From positions 508,380,566 through 508,444,565 of the forward strand of contig CM040121.1 in assembly GCA_022559845.1 (NCBI GenBank): DNA of 64,000 nucleotides, read 5' to 3'. Both the position numbers and the translations under genes were made by a program. The notes beneath the pieces were generated by a model. That model searched no databases. It saw nothing but the letters and a program-made list of their open reading frames with translations, and was not told the DNA's origin. Of this stretch, positions 34,147 through 45,700 are shown in pieces. This DNA comes from Amorphophallus konjac (lineage: Eukaryota; Streptophyta; Magnoliopsida; Alismatales; Araceae). The number at the start of each line of letters is the position of its first letter. Position 1 is the first letter of the stretch.

Positions 34147-35060
34147 GCTCTATGAAAGAGCTACATACATACAAACACAGATGAAAGATTCACCCATTAT
34201 GGGCATGTTTGAGCCAAGACCAAAGGTAATGAAGAAGAACGTTAATGTCGACAATACTGGTGCGACCACTGAAGGCACTGTTACTAATGAGTAGGTGAGC
34301 GCGTTTGGCAATTCCACACCCTTCTGTCACCCTCCAAACCAAGGGCTGCCACCACAGTAGCCTGCCTTCCAAAACTAAGTCCACCAGCCAAATAATAACC
34401 CTTCTCAGACCTTACGGCCTCTTCCACCTCCTCAACAACAGCAACCCCACTTTACCCCCACAAAATCAACACCCACAGTACCACCAAATGCCCCCACCAG
34501 CCAATTATGCACAACAACAACTGCAACAACCAAGAAGACCATTGGGTCCCCAAAGAGCACAATACCCTCCCTTATCCGAAAGTCTGCCAGATATCTTTAA
34601 CGCCCTTATGACCGCCAACGCGCTCACCTTGCCTAAAGAAAGAACGATATGGCCGCAACATGTAGACACCTCCCGGTATTACGTCTTCCATTGGCAGCCG
34701 GGGCACACTATTGATAATTGTTTTCACTTCAAAGATTATATATATGATATGAATGATCAAGGTGATATTGATTGGGGTGAGATGAGGAGGTTCATTGCTA
34801 CTTTGAAGGCTCGAAGGCCTCCTCGTCAACCACCGGCTCAGCAGCCTCCGCAGCAAGGTCAGCAGCAATAACAAGTTCCACATCAATAGCAGGTTCCTGC
34901 ACCCCATCCAAATATGGGGATTGTTAACAATCCGCTATCGGAGCACCCGGTTCAAAATCAACAAGTAAACCCTGTCACCTCAATCCATGAAGTAGAGAGA
35001 GGGCAGGGCTGGCATGAAGAAAGCGCCTCTATCGGGGCCATTAACCAAAACTCCAGTCAA
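34147..35060 (+). pseudogene. Element A gag, 3' part with zinc-knuckle-like region
   Basis: The reading frame of 15254-16368 resumes here (LYERATYIQTQM). After a Gln/Pro-rich stretch with stops and frame changes, 34570-34820 encodes ESLPDIFNALM...CFHFKDYIYDM, the nucleocapsid-like region of Tat-type gag. The Cys/His array seen in relatives is partly lost (VFHWQPGHTIDNC keeps His, His and one Cys). The Q-rich end is a low-complexity linker to the protease. Confidence 0.75.
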
Positions 35061-35075
35061 CCATAACCACCACAA

Positions 35076-35591
35076 TTGTTAAGAAGACTTCAACCCGCAC
35101 CTTCCTCCCAACAGCCACGTCTCCTCATACGTTCCACCACCACTCCAGGGCCACTTAACCCTAACCCTACTCCTTCACGGCCTCTTCTTTTACGCCAACC
35201 CACAAATTCTTCTTCACCTCAAAACCCCCCATTAAGTAGACCCCTCCTTATCCGCCCCCCGCCGGCATCCGTCTCCCCTCCTGTTTCGCCACAACCTACC
35301 CCGTCTACCACCATCATGCTTCCAAGGCCCCTCCTTGTCACCCGACCCCCGCCGCCGTTTTCCGATGACCCCCAGCCGGCGAGGCCTCTTATAAGAACCC
35401 CTCCTTCTACCAATCCTGCACCAACACCCAACACGCCCTCCACCATTCCCTCTACTTCCTCTACCCCTTTACCCACTCTAGGCCCGACAGAGGCTTCGAA
35501 AATAATGGTGCTTCGTAGTGGACGGATGTTCCACCGAGTGTTTCCCCAACGGGAACAGGATCTGATACAAGAACAAGGAGAACAGGAATAG
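35076..35591 (+). pseudogene. Pro-rich linker between element A gag and protease
   Basis: An open stretch of 171 codons, dominated by Pro, Ser and Thr with repeated RPLL(I/V)R phrases, ending with MVLRSGRMFHR. The phrase LRSGK/R also starts gag (MKLRSGK), so this may be a duplicated gag segment. It lies between the nucleocapsid-like and protease parts, and no enzyme motif is present. Confidence 0.5.
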
Positions 35592-35779
35592 GAGTCTGCA
35601 CCGGGCACGGAGTATGACCTATTAAAGCATTTGGACAAAACACCGGCCTGAATTTCTATTTTGGAATTGATCAAAAGATCTACTACACACCAGCTAACCC
35701 TGAAGCAATATTTGTAGAAAGTAATGGTAAATGAAGACATCCCAGTTGAATAGGTCACTACTGTTTTAAATCCGGCCAG

Positions 35780-36359
35780 CAATCAACCGACCATCACTTT
35801 TTATGAACATGAATTGGCTCCGCAGTCGGCCAGGAAATATGCACTGTGTATTACTATTGACATTAACAAGGTGGCAGTGAAACAATGTTTGGTGGATATT
35901 GGGGCATCCATTAATGTTTTGTCACCAAGTACCTTGAAAATGTGTGGCATCCCGGATAGTCAAATCCGGCCATCTACAATCACCGTCACAGCTTACGATA
36001 ACACCAAGAAGCCTCCTCTAGGGATGATCACTTTAAAAGTTGGTTTGGGACCGGTTTCAGTCATAGGGGACTTCCATATTCTAGACATGGACCCGACATT
36101 CAATGGCATCTTGGGTCGCCCTTACATTCAAGAGCTTGATGATGTGCCCTCCACGAACCATCAATGCATAAAATTTCCGCACAAAGGGTGCATTATCAAA
36201 GTCACTAGTATGCCCATTTTGCTGGTAGAAGATATACATTCCGCAACATCGGTGCCTTCTATGTGGCCTTCTAATAGGCCTTTGCTCTCAATTTTGGATG
36301 TTGTCGATCTGCGGCAAGACTTGGCAAGGCCGTCTTCTTCAACCCCTCTTACCACCTAA
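35780..36359 (+). pseudogene. Element A retropepsin-like protease domain
   Basis: The active-site loop reads CLVDIGASINVLS at about 35890, where intact relatives have D-[TN]-G-[AS]-S. The flap and C-terminal part follow (ILGRPYIQ at about 36105, near the LGRPWIH of Tat proteases, then VPSTNHQCIKFP). The catalytic Asp is kept but the next residue is Ile. It would have cleaved the polyprotein. The ORF stops at 36359, one codon before the G-patch ORF opens in the same frame. Confidence 0.8.
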
Positions 36360-37060
36360 ATGGCACCACAGCCACCCAAAGGCAAGAAGAAAAAGGGTCT
36401 GATAAACACACCGGGATGGAATATCTTGATGAAAATGGGGTACAGAACTGGCAAAGGCCTGGGTATTAATCTCCAGGGGAGAGTCAAACCCGTCAGGCAT
36501 CAAAAGATGATTCCCCGGGGTGGCCTAGGGTATAAAGGGCCAAGCAAAGGCAAAGATGAAGAAGGACCATGGGCCGTCATGATTTCAACTCTAAAAATAG
36601 ATCGGCAGCCTCTTACATGGACCCTACAAACACACTTTGTGAAAGGGGGTACTCATAATGATGAGCAAACCACGCTAGTCACTTCCATGCTGGACTGTCA
36701 AGATGTACATGCACGGCAGTTTGCTCGCCACATAGACCCACTAGTTACATACAAGGCCCTGGAGTCCTTACGGCCAGGTAAAAGAAGAAAGATGGATGAC
36801 CCCGAATGTGACTGGTACAGATGGTTCGACATGAACGATATCACCATTGCTCTGAGCCGACTGTTTATGCCAACTGATCCAGAATGGCCGCCATTAATTC
36901 ATGAACTGATTGAAAAGCCAACAGTGATCACGGACAAGAGGCAGCTTCTAAACAATTACACAGATACCGGGGAGCCGGATGTGCCGGATGTGGCGTATGA
37001 AGAAGACTTCAATGTGGATAGGCTGTGGGCCGGCCTTTTCTCTCTTAAATCTATCCATCC
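36360..37060 (+). pseudogene. Element A G-patch segment between protease and RT
   Basis: After a Lys-rich start (KGKKKKG) residues 19-60 read GWNILMKMGYRTGKGLGINLQG, ending GGLGYKG. This fits the G-patch pattern of spaced glycines with an aromatic residue. G-patches bind nucleic acid or activate RNA helicases. A G-patch also follows the protease of betaretroviruses, and some plant Tat-type elements have one at this site. The segment continues with DWYRWFDMNDITIALSRLF-type sequence and an acidic spacer. After about 37090 the frame runs into sequence without recognizable coding. Confidence 0.75.
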
Positions 37061-37089
37061 AACAATTGTTGTCCATTTGCTTGATAAAA

Positions 37090-37823
37090 TATTTTGCTCA
37101 GATATCCCTAGACTGCCCGCGGTCTTGATAACCTTTTCTCCAGATTCGCTTCAAGCTTCTCCTCGATTCCTCCCTTCCTCCTGGAGCAATTTTCTAAACT
37201 CTCCATCACACCCCCGCGTGGGCCATCATTTACACAATCTTTCGTCAGTCTCTCAATCTCAGCACCACCTCTTGTTCCTTCCTCGCATTACCTTATTATT
37301 GAAAACGAAAAAAATGCCAAATTTTCAATTTTCCAATCTTCCATCTCCATTGAGGAGACCTCTTATCTTCTTTCTGAGTGTGTCCCGACCCAGGGGCCGC
37401 TCTTCCAGGATTCATTAGTAGACCTTCTCTACCCCTCCGGTGAGGGGTCTTCACCTGTATCCCCTCCTGTACCCACCTTTTCCTCCCCCCTTCATCTTCG
37501 TCAATTTCTAGTGATCAGGCTAGTTGCTCCTACTCCTCTAGTTCTAAGACTCATGGGGTAGCTTCGCATAAGAAATCCAAGGGTAAGCAGATTCCTCGTA
37601 GATTCTTGCTACATTTAGCTAGGAGGTGCTGGGCATGCTTAGCTCTTCCCGAATTTATAGAGAATCCAATTATCCTGCCAGAAACAGAATATGAAGACAC
37701 ATCTACTTGTGTTCTTAATGAGGGTTTTGGTGCTTATGAGATCATGAATGATGAAGACCCTATTGAAGAGGGGATGAAGGTTACGAAGAATATGAGGACG
37801 AGGCTGATACTTTTGCTAGTGGC
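37090..37823 (+). other. Element A spacer between G-patch and RT, frame lost
   Basis: From 37090 to about 37600 no frame resembles Tat pol. The DNA is C/T-rich, as in the intron that Ogre elements splice out before RT, but I could not fix donor and acceptor. From 37640 an acidic pre-RT leader (EYEDTST..., DEDPIEEG) is readable in shifted frames. Confidence 0.4.
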
Positions 37824-39195
37824 ATGAGAAGATTCGATGAGCCATCAGCCTCAGTAGAAGAGCCTACCAAAGAAATAAATCTGGGTACTGAGGAAGACCC
37901 TAAGATTGTCCTCATTAGTAAGAACTTGCCGCCCTCCGAAGAGGAGGCGCTTATTTTGGTTCTTCAAGAATATAAGGACACGTTTGCGTGGGGTTATGAA
38001 GACATGCCGGGACTAGACCCTGCGCTTATTGAACATCGACTTACACTTAAGCCAGGGTCCATTCCGGTCAAACAGCGGTTGAGACGTTTCCACCCTAATA
38101 TGACATTAAAAATGAAAGAAGAGGTCGATAAACTTCATAAGGCTAGATTCGTTAGAGTTGTCCTCTATCCCAATTAGGTGGCTAACATCGTCCCAATCAT
38201 GAAGAAAGATGGAAATGTTCGAATTTGCATAGACTTTCGAGACCTCAACCGCGCGTGTCCTAAAGATGACTTCCCCCTCCCTCATATTGATGTTTTAATC
38301 GACAATACGGCAGGATATGAGACTCTTTCCTTCATGGATGGCTTTTTAGGCTATAATCAGATTCGCCTGGCTGAGGAAGATCAAGAGAAGACATCGTTCA
38401 CTACACCATGGGGAATCTATTGCTATGTGATCATGCCCTTCGGGCTATGATGGTAATCTTTCATGATATGATCCACGTTTATTTAGAGGTGTACGTTGAC
38501 GACCTGGTAGTGAAATCAAGGACAAGGATTGAGCATCCTGGGGTTCTAGCCAAAGTTTTACAAAGAGCGCGGAAGTACCAATTGAAAATGAACCCCAAGA
38601 AGTGCGTGTTTGGTGTTTCATCAGGGAAATTACTTGGATTCATCGTAAGTAAGAGGGGTATCGAGATTGATCCCAACAAGGCGAAGGCCATAAGAGAAAT
38701 GCCTCCTCCCAGGAATTTGAAAGAAGTTCGAGGATTGATCGGGAGGTTGTAATTTATTCGCCGATTTGTTTCCCAACATTCACAAAGATGTAGGCCGTTC
38801 TACGAGCTTACTAAGCCGAGAGTCAAGTTTAATTGGGATGACAAGTGTCAGGCAGCTTTTGCCGGATTGAAGGATTATCTCTCAAATCCTCATGTCCTGA
38901 GGCCGCCAGTTCCAGGCAAACCGCTTGTTCTCTACATTTCCGTCCTGGATGATTCTGTAGGCGCTGTCCTAGCCCAACTTGATGAAGAAGGAAAGGAAAG
39001 GACAGCCTACTACTTGTCAAAGCTTCTTAACCCCTGTGAGCAGAGGTACTCAGCCATAGAGAAGACTTGTGCTGCTTTAGTCTGGATAGTTCAGAAACTT
39101 AAGCATTATTTCTTAGCTCACGAAGTTCATCTCATTGTCCGTATGAATCCAATCAAGTTCTTCTTGAAAAATCTGTTCTCACTGATCGATTAGCA
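37824..39195 (+). pseudogene. Element A reverse transcriptase and RNase H
   Basis: The pre-RT region and fingers lie at 37824-38177. The palm has RICIDFRDLNRACPKD (about 38220-38265) and the catalytic YVDDLVVKS (about 38492). RNase H follows from about 38860 with LVLYISVLDDSVGAVLAQ, a form whose first acidic residue is lost, as is common in Tat elements with a second RNase H. Damage: TAG at 38175 in place of an expected Trp, a deletion of about 28 bp at 38448 just after MPFGL that shifts the frame, TAA at 38750, and a frameshift near 39170. The catalytic Asp pair survives, but the protein does not. Confidence 0.88.
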
Positions 39196-39865
39196 CGATG
39201 GCAAAGCTTCCTTTCTCAATTCGACATCATCTACATTCAGCAAAAAGTGATTAAAGGCTATGCCATAGCAGAACACATTGCTCATCACCCTCTCCCTAGA
39301 TTTGACCATGTTCGCTCAGAGTTTCCAGATGAGGAACTAATATCCGTCAATCAGCATGATTCGATGTGGACGTTACATTTTGATGGAGCTTTGAATTCAA
39401 AAGGGAAGGGGATTGGCATTGTTCTTCTGTCACCTGAGGGTATCACTATTCCACTCGCCTCTCAGCTTGCATTTCCAGTAACAAATAACATAGCTATGTA
39501 TGAGGCTCTTTTGGCCGGACTAGAGGCCGCTCATCAATTCGGTGTTACCCAATTTACGGATTGTAGGTGATAGTCAGCTTATTCTTCGCCAAGTGCTCAC
39601 CAAGTGCTGTATGCTCAATCCTAAACTCAAACCCTATCAGGAATTGACTTCTGCTTATGTCAAGCTTTTCACCAAATTAATCTTCGTCCATGTTCCTCGT
39701 GATCAGAACATTTTAGCTGATGCTCTTGCTTCTCTTGCATCTTCTTTGGTTTTCCTTCCCAAAATTGATTTCCATTCTATCATTGTTCACAAGCGGCTCA
39801 CTCCCGCTATTAAGGATCCAGCTTTTCTTAGTATTAAGGAGGAGGTGCTCAAGAAGGTTAAGTAA
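39196..39865 (+). pseudogene. Element A second, archaeal-type RNase H (aRH)
   Basis: The phrase TLHFDGALNSKGKGIG, then MYEALLAGLEAA, then GDSQLILRQV, then DQNILADALASLAS, gives the four acidic positions of an RNase HI fold. The domain is split by a frameshift near 39565. Its presence between RNase H and integrase is the hallmark of Tat/Ogre elements. A possible role is primer removal or restoring lost RNase H activity. Confidence 0.85.
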
Positions 39866-39892
39866 GGCGGAATCATTGAGAATAAGGAGATC

Positions 39893-41195
39893 ATGCTATT
39901 GGATTTAGAGGAAGAATTGGATGATGAAGAGAAACCATGGTATTACGAGATTACGAAGTATTGCCAGGATCAATCCTATCTTGAGGAGGCCACGGTGGAA
40001 GAGAAAAAAGCCATTCGAAGAGTTGCTCAACGATACACTTTAGTTGGAGGTGTGCTCTACAGAAGAGGTATCACCGGTGTTTTGTTAAGGTGCCTAGATG
40101 ATGATGAATCTTGGAAGGTCGTGGAAGAGGCACATTCAGGAGTATGTGGTGGTCATGTGAATAGTCAGATGCTTGCTAAGAAGATCTTTAGGCTAAGTTT
40201 CTATTGGCCCACTCTGGAAGAGGACTGTTCCATCTACGTTCGGAGGTGTGTTAAGTGTCAACTGCACGCCGATAAAATTCATTCCCTTGCTTCTTCACTC
40301 CATCCTATGTCCTCCCCATGGCCTTTCTCCATGTGGGCTTTCGATATCATTGGACCTCTTGGTGATTCGAACCTCCTCAGAAAATCAAAGTCATTTATAC
40401 TCATGGCCACGGAGTACAACCAAGTGGGCGGAAGCGGAAGCATACGCGGAGATAAAAGCATCGACCGTCTGCAAATTTATAATGAAGAACATCATTGCAA
40501 GATTCGGCATCCCAAATACCATCGTCACCAACAATGGACCGCAATTCATCTCTCAGGAGCTTCAGGACCTCTGCAACAGGTATAATATTGCATTGCATCA
40601 TTCATCTCCTTATTATCCACAGGGCAATGGTCAAGCAGAGACAACCAACAAAACTTTGATCAAGATTATCAAGAAAACGTGTGAGGCTAATAAATTTTTG
40701 GATTGGCCAGAAAAGCTGGTTGAAGCTCTTTGGGCCTATCGCACTTCCATTCGTAACCCTACTGGGCAAACCCCTTTCGCCCTCACTTATGGAATGGAGG
40801 CGGTAGTCCCTTATGAGATTCTTATCCCTTCTCTACGGGTGCAATTGGACAAGGAGCTCCCTATTGATGAGCGTCGCGAATCTCTCCTTGCTCAATTAGA
40901 ACTCCTAGATAAGAAGCGTTTGGCCGCCGCCGAACATGCGCATATTTACCAAAACAGGCTTTCACGTTTTTACCAAAAGTAAGTAATTGAGAGAAAATTT
41001 AAAATCGGTGAGATGGTAATTAAAAGAATCTTTGTAAAACTCGGTGGACCTCGTTCGAAACTTCAACCTAACTGGGAAGGGCCCTATGTAATAAGAAATG
41101 TTTACCCTGGCAATGCTTACAAACTAATTAATGTTGAAGGAGAAGAACTGGCTCACCCTTGGAATGGTCTTTACTTGAAGAAATACTACCCCTAA
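39893..41195 (+). pseudogene. Element A integrase
   Basis: The HHCC finger is at about 40130-40265 (EEAHSGVCGGH ... RRCVKCQLH). The core starts with FDIIGPL at 40340, and a frameshift near 40410 moves it to the frame of 40248-40982. The second catalytic position reads IVTNNGPQF (about 40520), Asn where Asp is required. The third is GQAETTNKTL (about 40640). The C-terminal domain LQPNWEGPYVI and the final KKYYP stop at 41195. A TAA at 40981 also interrupts. Inactive by both frameshift and the active-site change. Confidence 0.88.
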
Positions 41196-42060
41196 ATCTT
41201 TGAAAAAAAAAAGAAAAAAAAAATCAGAAAACACAAACAAATGAAGAAACAGAAAACAAAAAGTAAACAAAAATTAAAAAAATTAAAAAAATGCAGGCTG
41301 GTATAGTGCGTAGGCCGCAAGACCCGATAAATCAAGATCCTTAATTCATTCTTCAGTCTTGATGGTTTAACCTTGGGGTCAATTCACGCACACACTACAC
41401 GCTTTACTCTTAAACTCGAGCGGCCTGAAATTTAAGAAAAGTCATACCCAAACTAAGAGTGTAAAAGCTTTACCAATTCTCTTTTCTTCGACTCACGAGA
41501 GGGAGTACGAGTCAGGGAATACTAACCAAGCCTGCCCGCCGTCCTAGTAGGTGGAAGTCAGGGCCCAAAAGGGAACAAAATGCTTAAAGCCCAAGTACAA
41601 TTAGGTCTTTGTTGAGAAATTTGAAGAAAAGAAGAAAAAAAACTTACAAATAAAAGAAAAGCATGTCAAGAGGGCAAAGTCCCCGCAGGGAAAACCCTGA
41701 CCGTAAGCATGCAGAAATGAGGGCAAAAAGAGCAACAAAATTTTCCTAAGCCGAAGACCGAACCCCAACAGGCATTAGGCAGGGGAGGAAAGTTCCCCCA
41801 TTCTCGGAAACCTCCCGTGAGCTTCCTCAACTTATTCTTCACTTCCCCCTCCATGGTAGGTTATAAGCTCAAAGCATGGCGAAGACCGACTAAGAAGGAT
41901 GGGCCGCGAGAGAACATGAGTAAAAGCATAAGTCTTTAAGCATGTTGACCCGATGTTAGATCTTTTAAGAAAGATTAATGAATTTAATATAGTGATGGTG
42001 TAAGGTTTAAAACCCTTGTATTATACTCAGCCTACTAAAAAAATAATAAAAAATCAAAAA
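41196..42060 (+). other. Post-pol non-coding region of element A
   Basis: Begins with a long A-rich stretch (41203-41300, 42040-42065). Nothing coding was recognized. Short ORFs such as 41666-41854 (minus) have no support. Confidence 0.5.
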
Positions 42061-42069
42061 AATATTTTT

Positions 42070-42345
42070 TAACCAACGCCTCCATGAGCAGACGTCACTT
42101 CCATAATTCACGACTTCTATGAGGTCGTCATTTTCAAATAAAAGAAAAAATAAAAAAAATAATCTTTCAATTCACACTCGCTTAGGGGGCGTCATTTAAA
42201 TAAATTCACAACTTTGTCAATGTCGTCATTTTTAATAAATAAAAAAAATTATAAAAAAGAAATTATATGAAAACTAATTTTTTAATAAACACCCCCCGCA
42301 TCGACGTCAATTTCACAATCAGCGCCCGTTTGCGAGGGCGTCATT
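42070..42345. repeat. Hairpin-module cluster, element A 3' region (1)
   Basis: Five or six modules in 275 bp, each right arm followed by ATTT or similar: ACGCC...GACGTC (about 42077-42097), CACGAC...GGTCGTCATTT (about 42109-42132), GCGCCC...GGGCGTCATTT (about 42321-42346), with partly decayed ones between. They alternate with AAATAAAAAA spacers. Confidence 0.8.
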
Positions 42346-42349
42346 TTTA

Positions 42350-42794
42350 AAGTATAATAAAAAATTGAAAAATAACAGAAACATTAAGCCGGCGACTTCC
42401 CATCTCATATCCTTGATTGCATCTTTGTGTGGACATCTTTTTATTTTAAGTTGACATCTACTTGCTTGCATGCTGCATTTCCTTATATATTTTTTATTAT
42501 CCGCCTTTATTAATTAGAGACTTGGCCCCTTGACTCGTCAACAAGGTCAAAGAAGAGGCAACCCCTTGCTTATTGAGTAAGGGGCCAAACCGGACAGATG
42601 GATTAATCTGTTTGTTTAAGTGTGAACTACAGCGTAGGACAAGAACGAAAAGTAACAAAAGAAAGTGAAAGCAAAGGCAAGTACGTAAGTCCACAAGTGC
42701 TCAAAGTAACTCAGGTAACAAAAATTTCAAATTATATATATGTATCAATGAATATCTGAGTACAAGTGTGACGGTGGAGAGGTACAAGTAAGTC
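42350..42794. other. Unassigned AT-rich sequence downstream of the antisense PMD gene
   Basis: On the minus strand this is the 3' flank of the PMD gene. A minus-strand ORF at 42497-42694 has no domain. No poly(A) signal could be chosen with confidence. Confidence 0.4.
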
Positions 42795-45700
42795 TCAACT
42801 CTCGCCTCCACCCTCCTCTCTCCTACTCCCTACCTCACCATCGTCGTCCCGACGAGGCGCTCGTGGAGGGGGCATGGACCCCCGGGAAGTAGCTGGAGCT
42901 CGAGCCTGCTCCTCTGCCTCGCTCCTCTGCCGAAGAGAGGAACCCGCTATAAAGGTAGAACTGGTAAACGCGTACCCCGCAGCTCTCGCTCGGTCCCAGC
43001 CTCGCTTTAACTGCTCCTCGATCGACCGTAGCCGCTCCTGAGTGACGACTAGCTGGGTCCTCAAGTCTGCAAGCTCCCGCTCGCGTGTTGCCTCCTGCTC
43101 CCGGTCACGGGTCCGCTCTGCCGTGCGCTGCTCTCGCTCCCGGGCACGCTCCCTACGCTCCATCTCGAGGGTGACTCTCAGCTCTGCCACGTCCTGAGGT
43201 AGCTCCTCTCGCCGCCTCAAGGTCCTCTCGAGCTCCGCAACGTGCTGCTCACGGATAGCCAGCTCCGTCCCAGCTAGTGCAGTCTAGGTAAGCGCTGCCT
43301 GTAACTATGAGGTCTGCAACCAGTTAAACAAATCATCAATTTCACAATTAATTCATTAATTCAATTTCATAAATAACTGAAATAAAATCTTTGCTAACTT
43401 ACCCGGGTAGTCATCGCACACTGCCCTGCCTCGATGCAGGTGAGCGAGGCTCGGAGCTCCTCAGTCTGTAAAAACACAAAATTTTCATGAACACATAATA
43501 ATATATAATCAAATGCATTTCTGAGTTTGAGTTTAAGCTTACCCGTGTGGCGAGATCACGCTCTGCCGCCTCGGCCCGTGCAACCGCCCCAGCCAGCTGC
43601 TCTGCTAGTGCAGCCGTCTCCGCACTAGGCCCCCTCGAGCTGGAGGCTCCTCCTGTCTCTCTCACCGCTGCTCCCTACTGGGCACGCTACATTCATTCAT
43701 ATTGTCAGTGGCTAATCATCAATAATTCAGAAAATCAATTGCATATAGATAATTTAAACACTCATCAGTGTCTGTAGGTCTGCCCGCGTGGTAGCCAGCT
43801 AGGCCTCCAAGCTGTGGAGGTGGGCCTACATGTCCATCGCCGCTATGTCTCGTGCATCCTACATTCATCACACATATCAGTCGCATAATAGGCATATATT
43901 TTTGCAGAAAAGAAATTAAAAATAAGTGCATGCATACACATACCCCTAAGACCCTCATCTGGGGTCGGCCGGCGTAAACCTCCCAGTAGCGTCGGAGGTA
44001 CTCGAGCTGTCTGCCGCCTGTGAGGTGACTCGTGTCCCGCCGCGCTGCCAGTCGGCGTACTGGTCAGGGTGCCGGACTATCCAGCCGGTCGCCTTCGTGC
44101 GACTGCAGGTTTTCTTGCCTATCCCCCGGGGCTCTCCCACCTCGACCCACTCCTAGTGTAGGCCGAGGGTCCTCATCACCAGCCTAAGCCGTAGTGGCTC
44201 GATCTCGTTCAGGCAATGAACCCAAAGCTCATGCCCAAAGCAAGGTCGGCCCGCTACGACCCAGGGCTGGCCCTCGTCGATCATCCCCTCGTAGGGTGTC
44301 CACACCACCTGCATTCACAAACATACATATCATCATACCAAACATGCATCATCATATCATTTCATCATATTTTCATAAAGTAGGAATTGCATCATATTAA
44401 ACATGCATACCAATGAGGCATGGTAGTCGCGGAAGTCCCGTCGTAAAACTCACAACTCATAGGCGAGTGGTGCTCCTGTCACGACCGGTAGCCAACGCCG
44501 TGCTAGAGGGAAGGATCCCTCATCTCCGGGTCGAGGGTTGGCACGCCCCATCGGCATGTATAGGTGGCTCCACACCTGCATCCATCCATCGCATTAGTAA
44601 AGCATTCATATGTATTTAAAAATAAAAAGAAGAAAAGAAAAAGAAAAATACATACCTGAAGGAAAGGTGAGAAGTCGCTGACAGTCGTCTCTCGACCTAT
44701 CCCCGTAGACAGGTCAGCCATCAAGTGCGCTAGAAGTGCGGCACCCTAAGCGTATCTGCCGACGCTCTCCAAGTCCTCGAGGATCCCTAAGAATCGGCAG
44801 TTGATGATGTCGCCCTTCGTGCCGAGCAGCAACCTCCCGAGCATTAGGAATAAAAATCTCCTCAAATCTCGATCTGCTCTCTCTCTCTCTCAGCTGGGTC
44901 CTGGCAGTAGACGGCCCTAGCTCCCTCAATCAGCCTCTGCGAGAACTCCTCTAGAGACTCCCTCGACCTCTGCCTAGAATCACCCAACCCAATAGCAATG
45001 GTAAGGTCGGTGCGGTAGATGGTCCTACACTCGCTCGGCGTCTCGTAGACTGTCTCTAACCCTAGCAGCCTCTGTGTCAGCTCACTATAGTCAAGTAGGG
45101 TGATCTCGCTCACTGCCTCGCCGTCCACCCTCAGCCTGGTGATCCTAACGGCGTCCTCCAAACTGGAAACCATGTGACCCCATGGCATCAAGAATGTCTG
45201 GCTAGTCCTATCTCATCTCTCCCTAAGCACCTGGATCAAGGGTAGGTCGGGTCTCATAGGCTCTATGCTAAGGAGTCCGAACCCCATGGCATCTACCCTA
45301 GCCCTCTGAAAACTTGAGAGCCCGTAGTAGGCAGCTCAAACCTGGACCCAGGAGATCCGAGTCCTCATCAACCCCTGTAAACAACAAAAGAACATTTTGA
45401 TATAAATTTTTCATCTATTGTTTCGATTTGCCTTCTGTTTGAATTGACGACCAACCCTGGGTCATTATTTGTTTAAGTGACGCCCCTGTGGGGGGCGCTG
45501 TTTTGGAGGTGTTTTTCTATCCTAGCACGATAATTGTGAAAAAATTTAATTGACGACCACCCCTTGGTCGTTGTTTAATGAATTAACGCCCCGGTGGGGG
45601 GCGTTATTTTCTGGGGTGTTTAAAAATATAACAACATGCGAAATAAAAATAAGGCAGAGGCATATATCAAAAATAAAAAGAAATGGCATGAAAATTAGCA

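Noticed and set aside
42060..42345. Hairpin modules as MITEs
   Set aside because: They are about 25-35 bp with no TSD and no terminal inverted repeats beyond the arms, too small for a known MITE class, though a mobile origin remains open in the findings.
44877..44900. CT/GA microsatellite as a regulatory GAGA element
   Set aside because: It lies within exon 2 of the antisense gene and is better explained as slippage that broke the frame.
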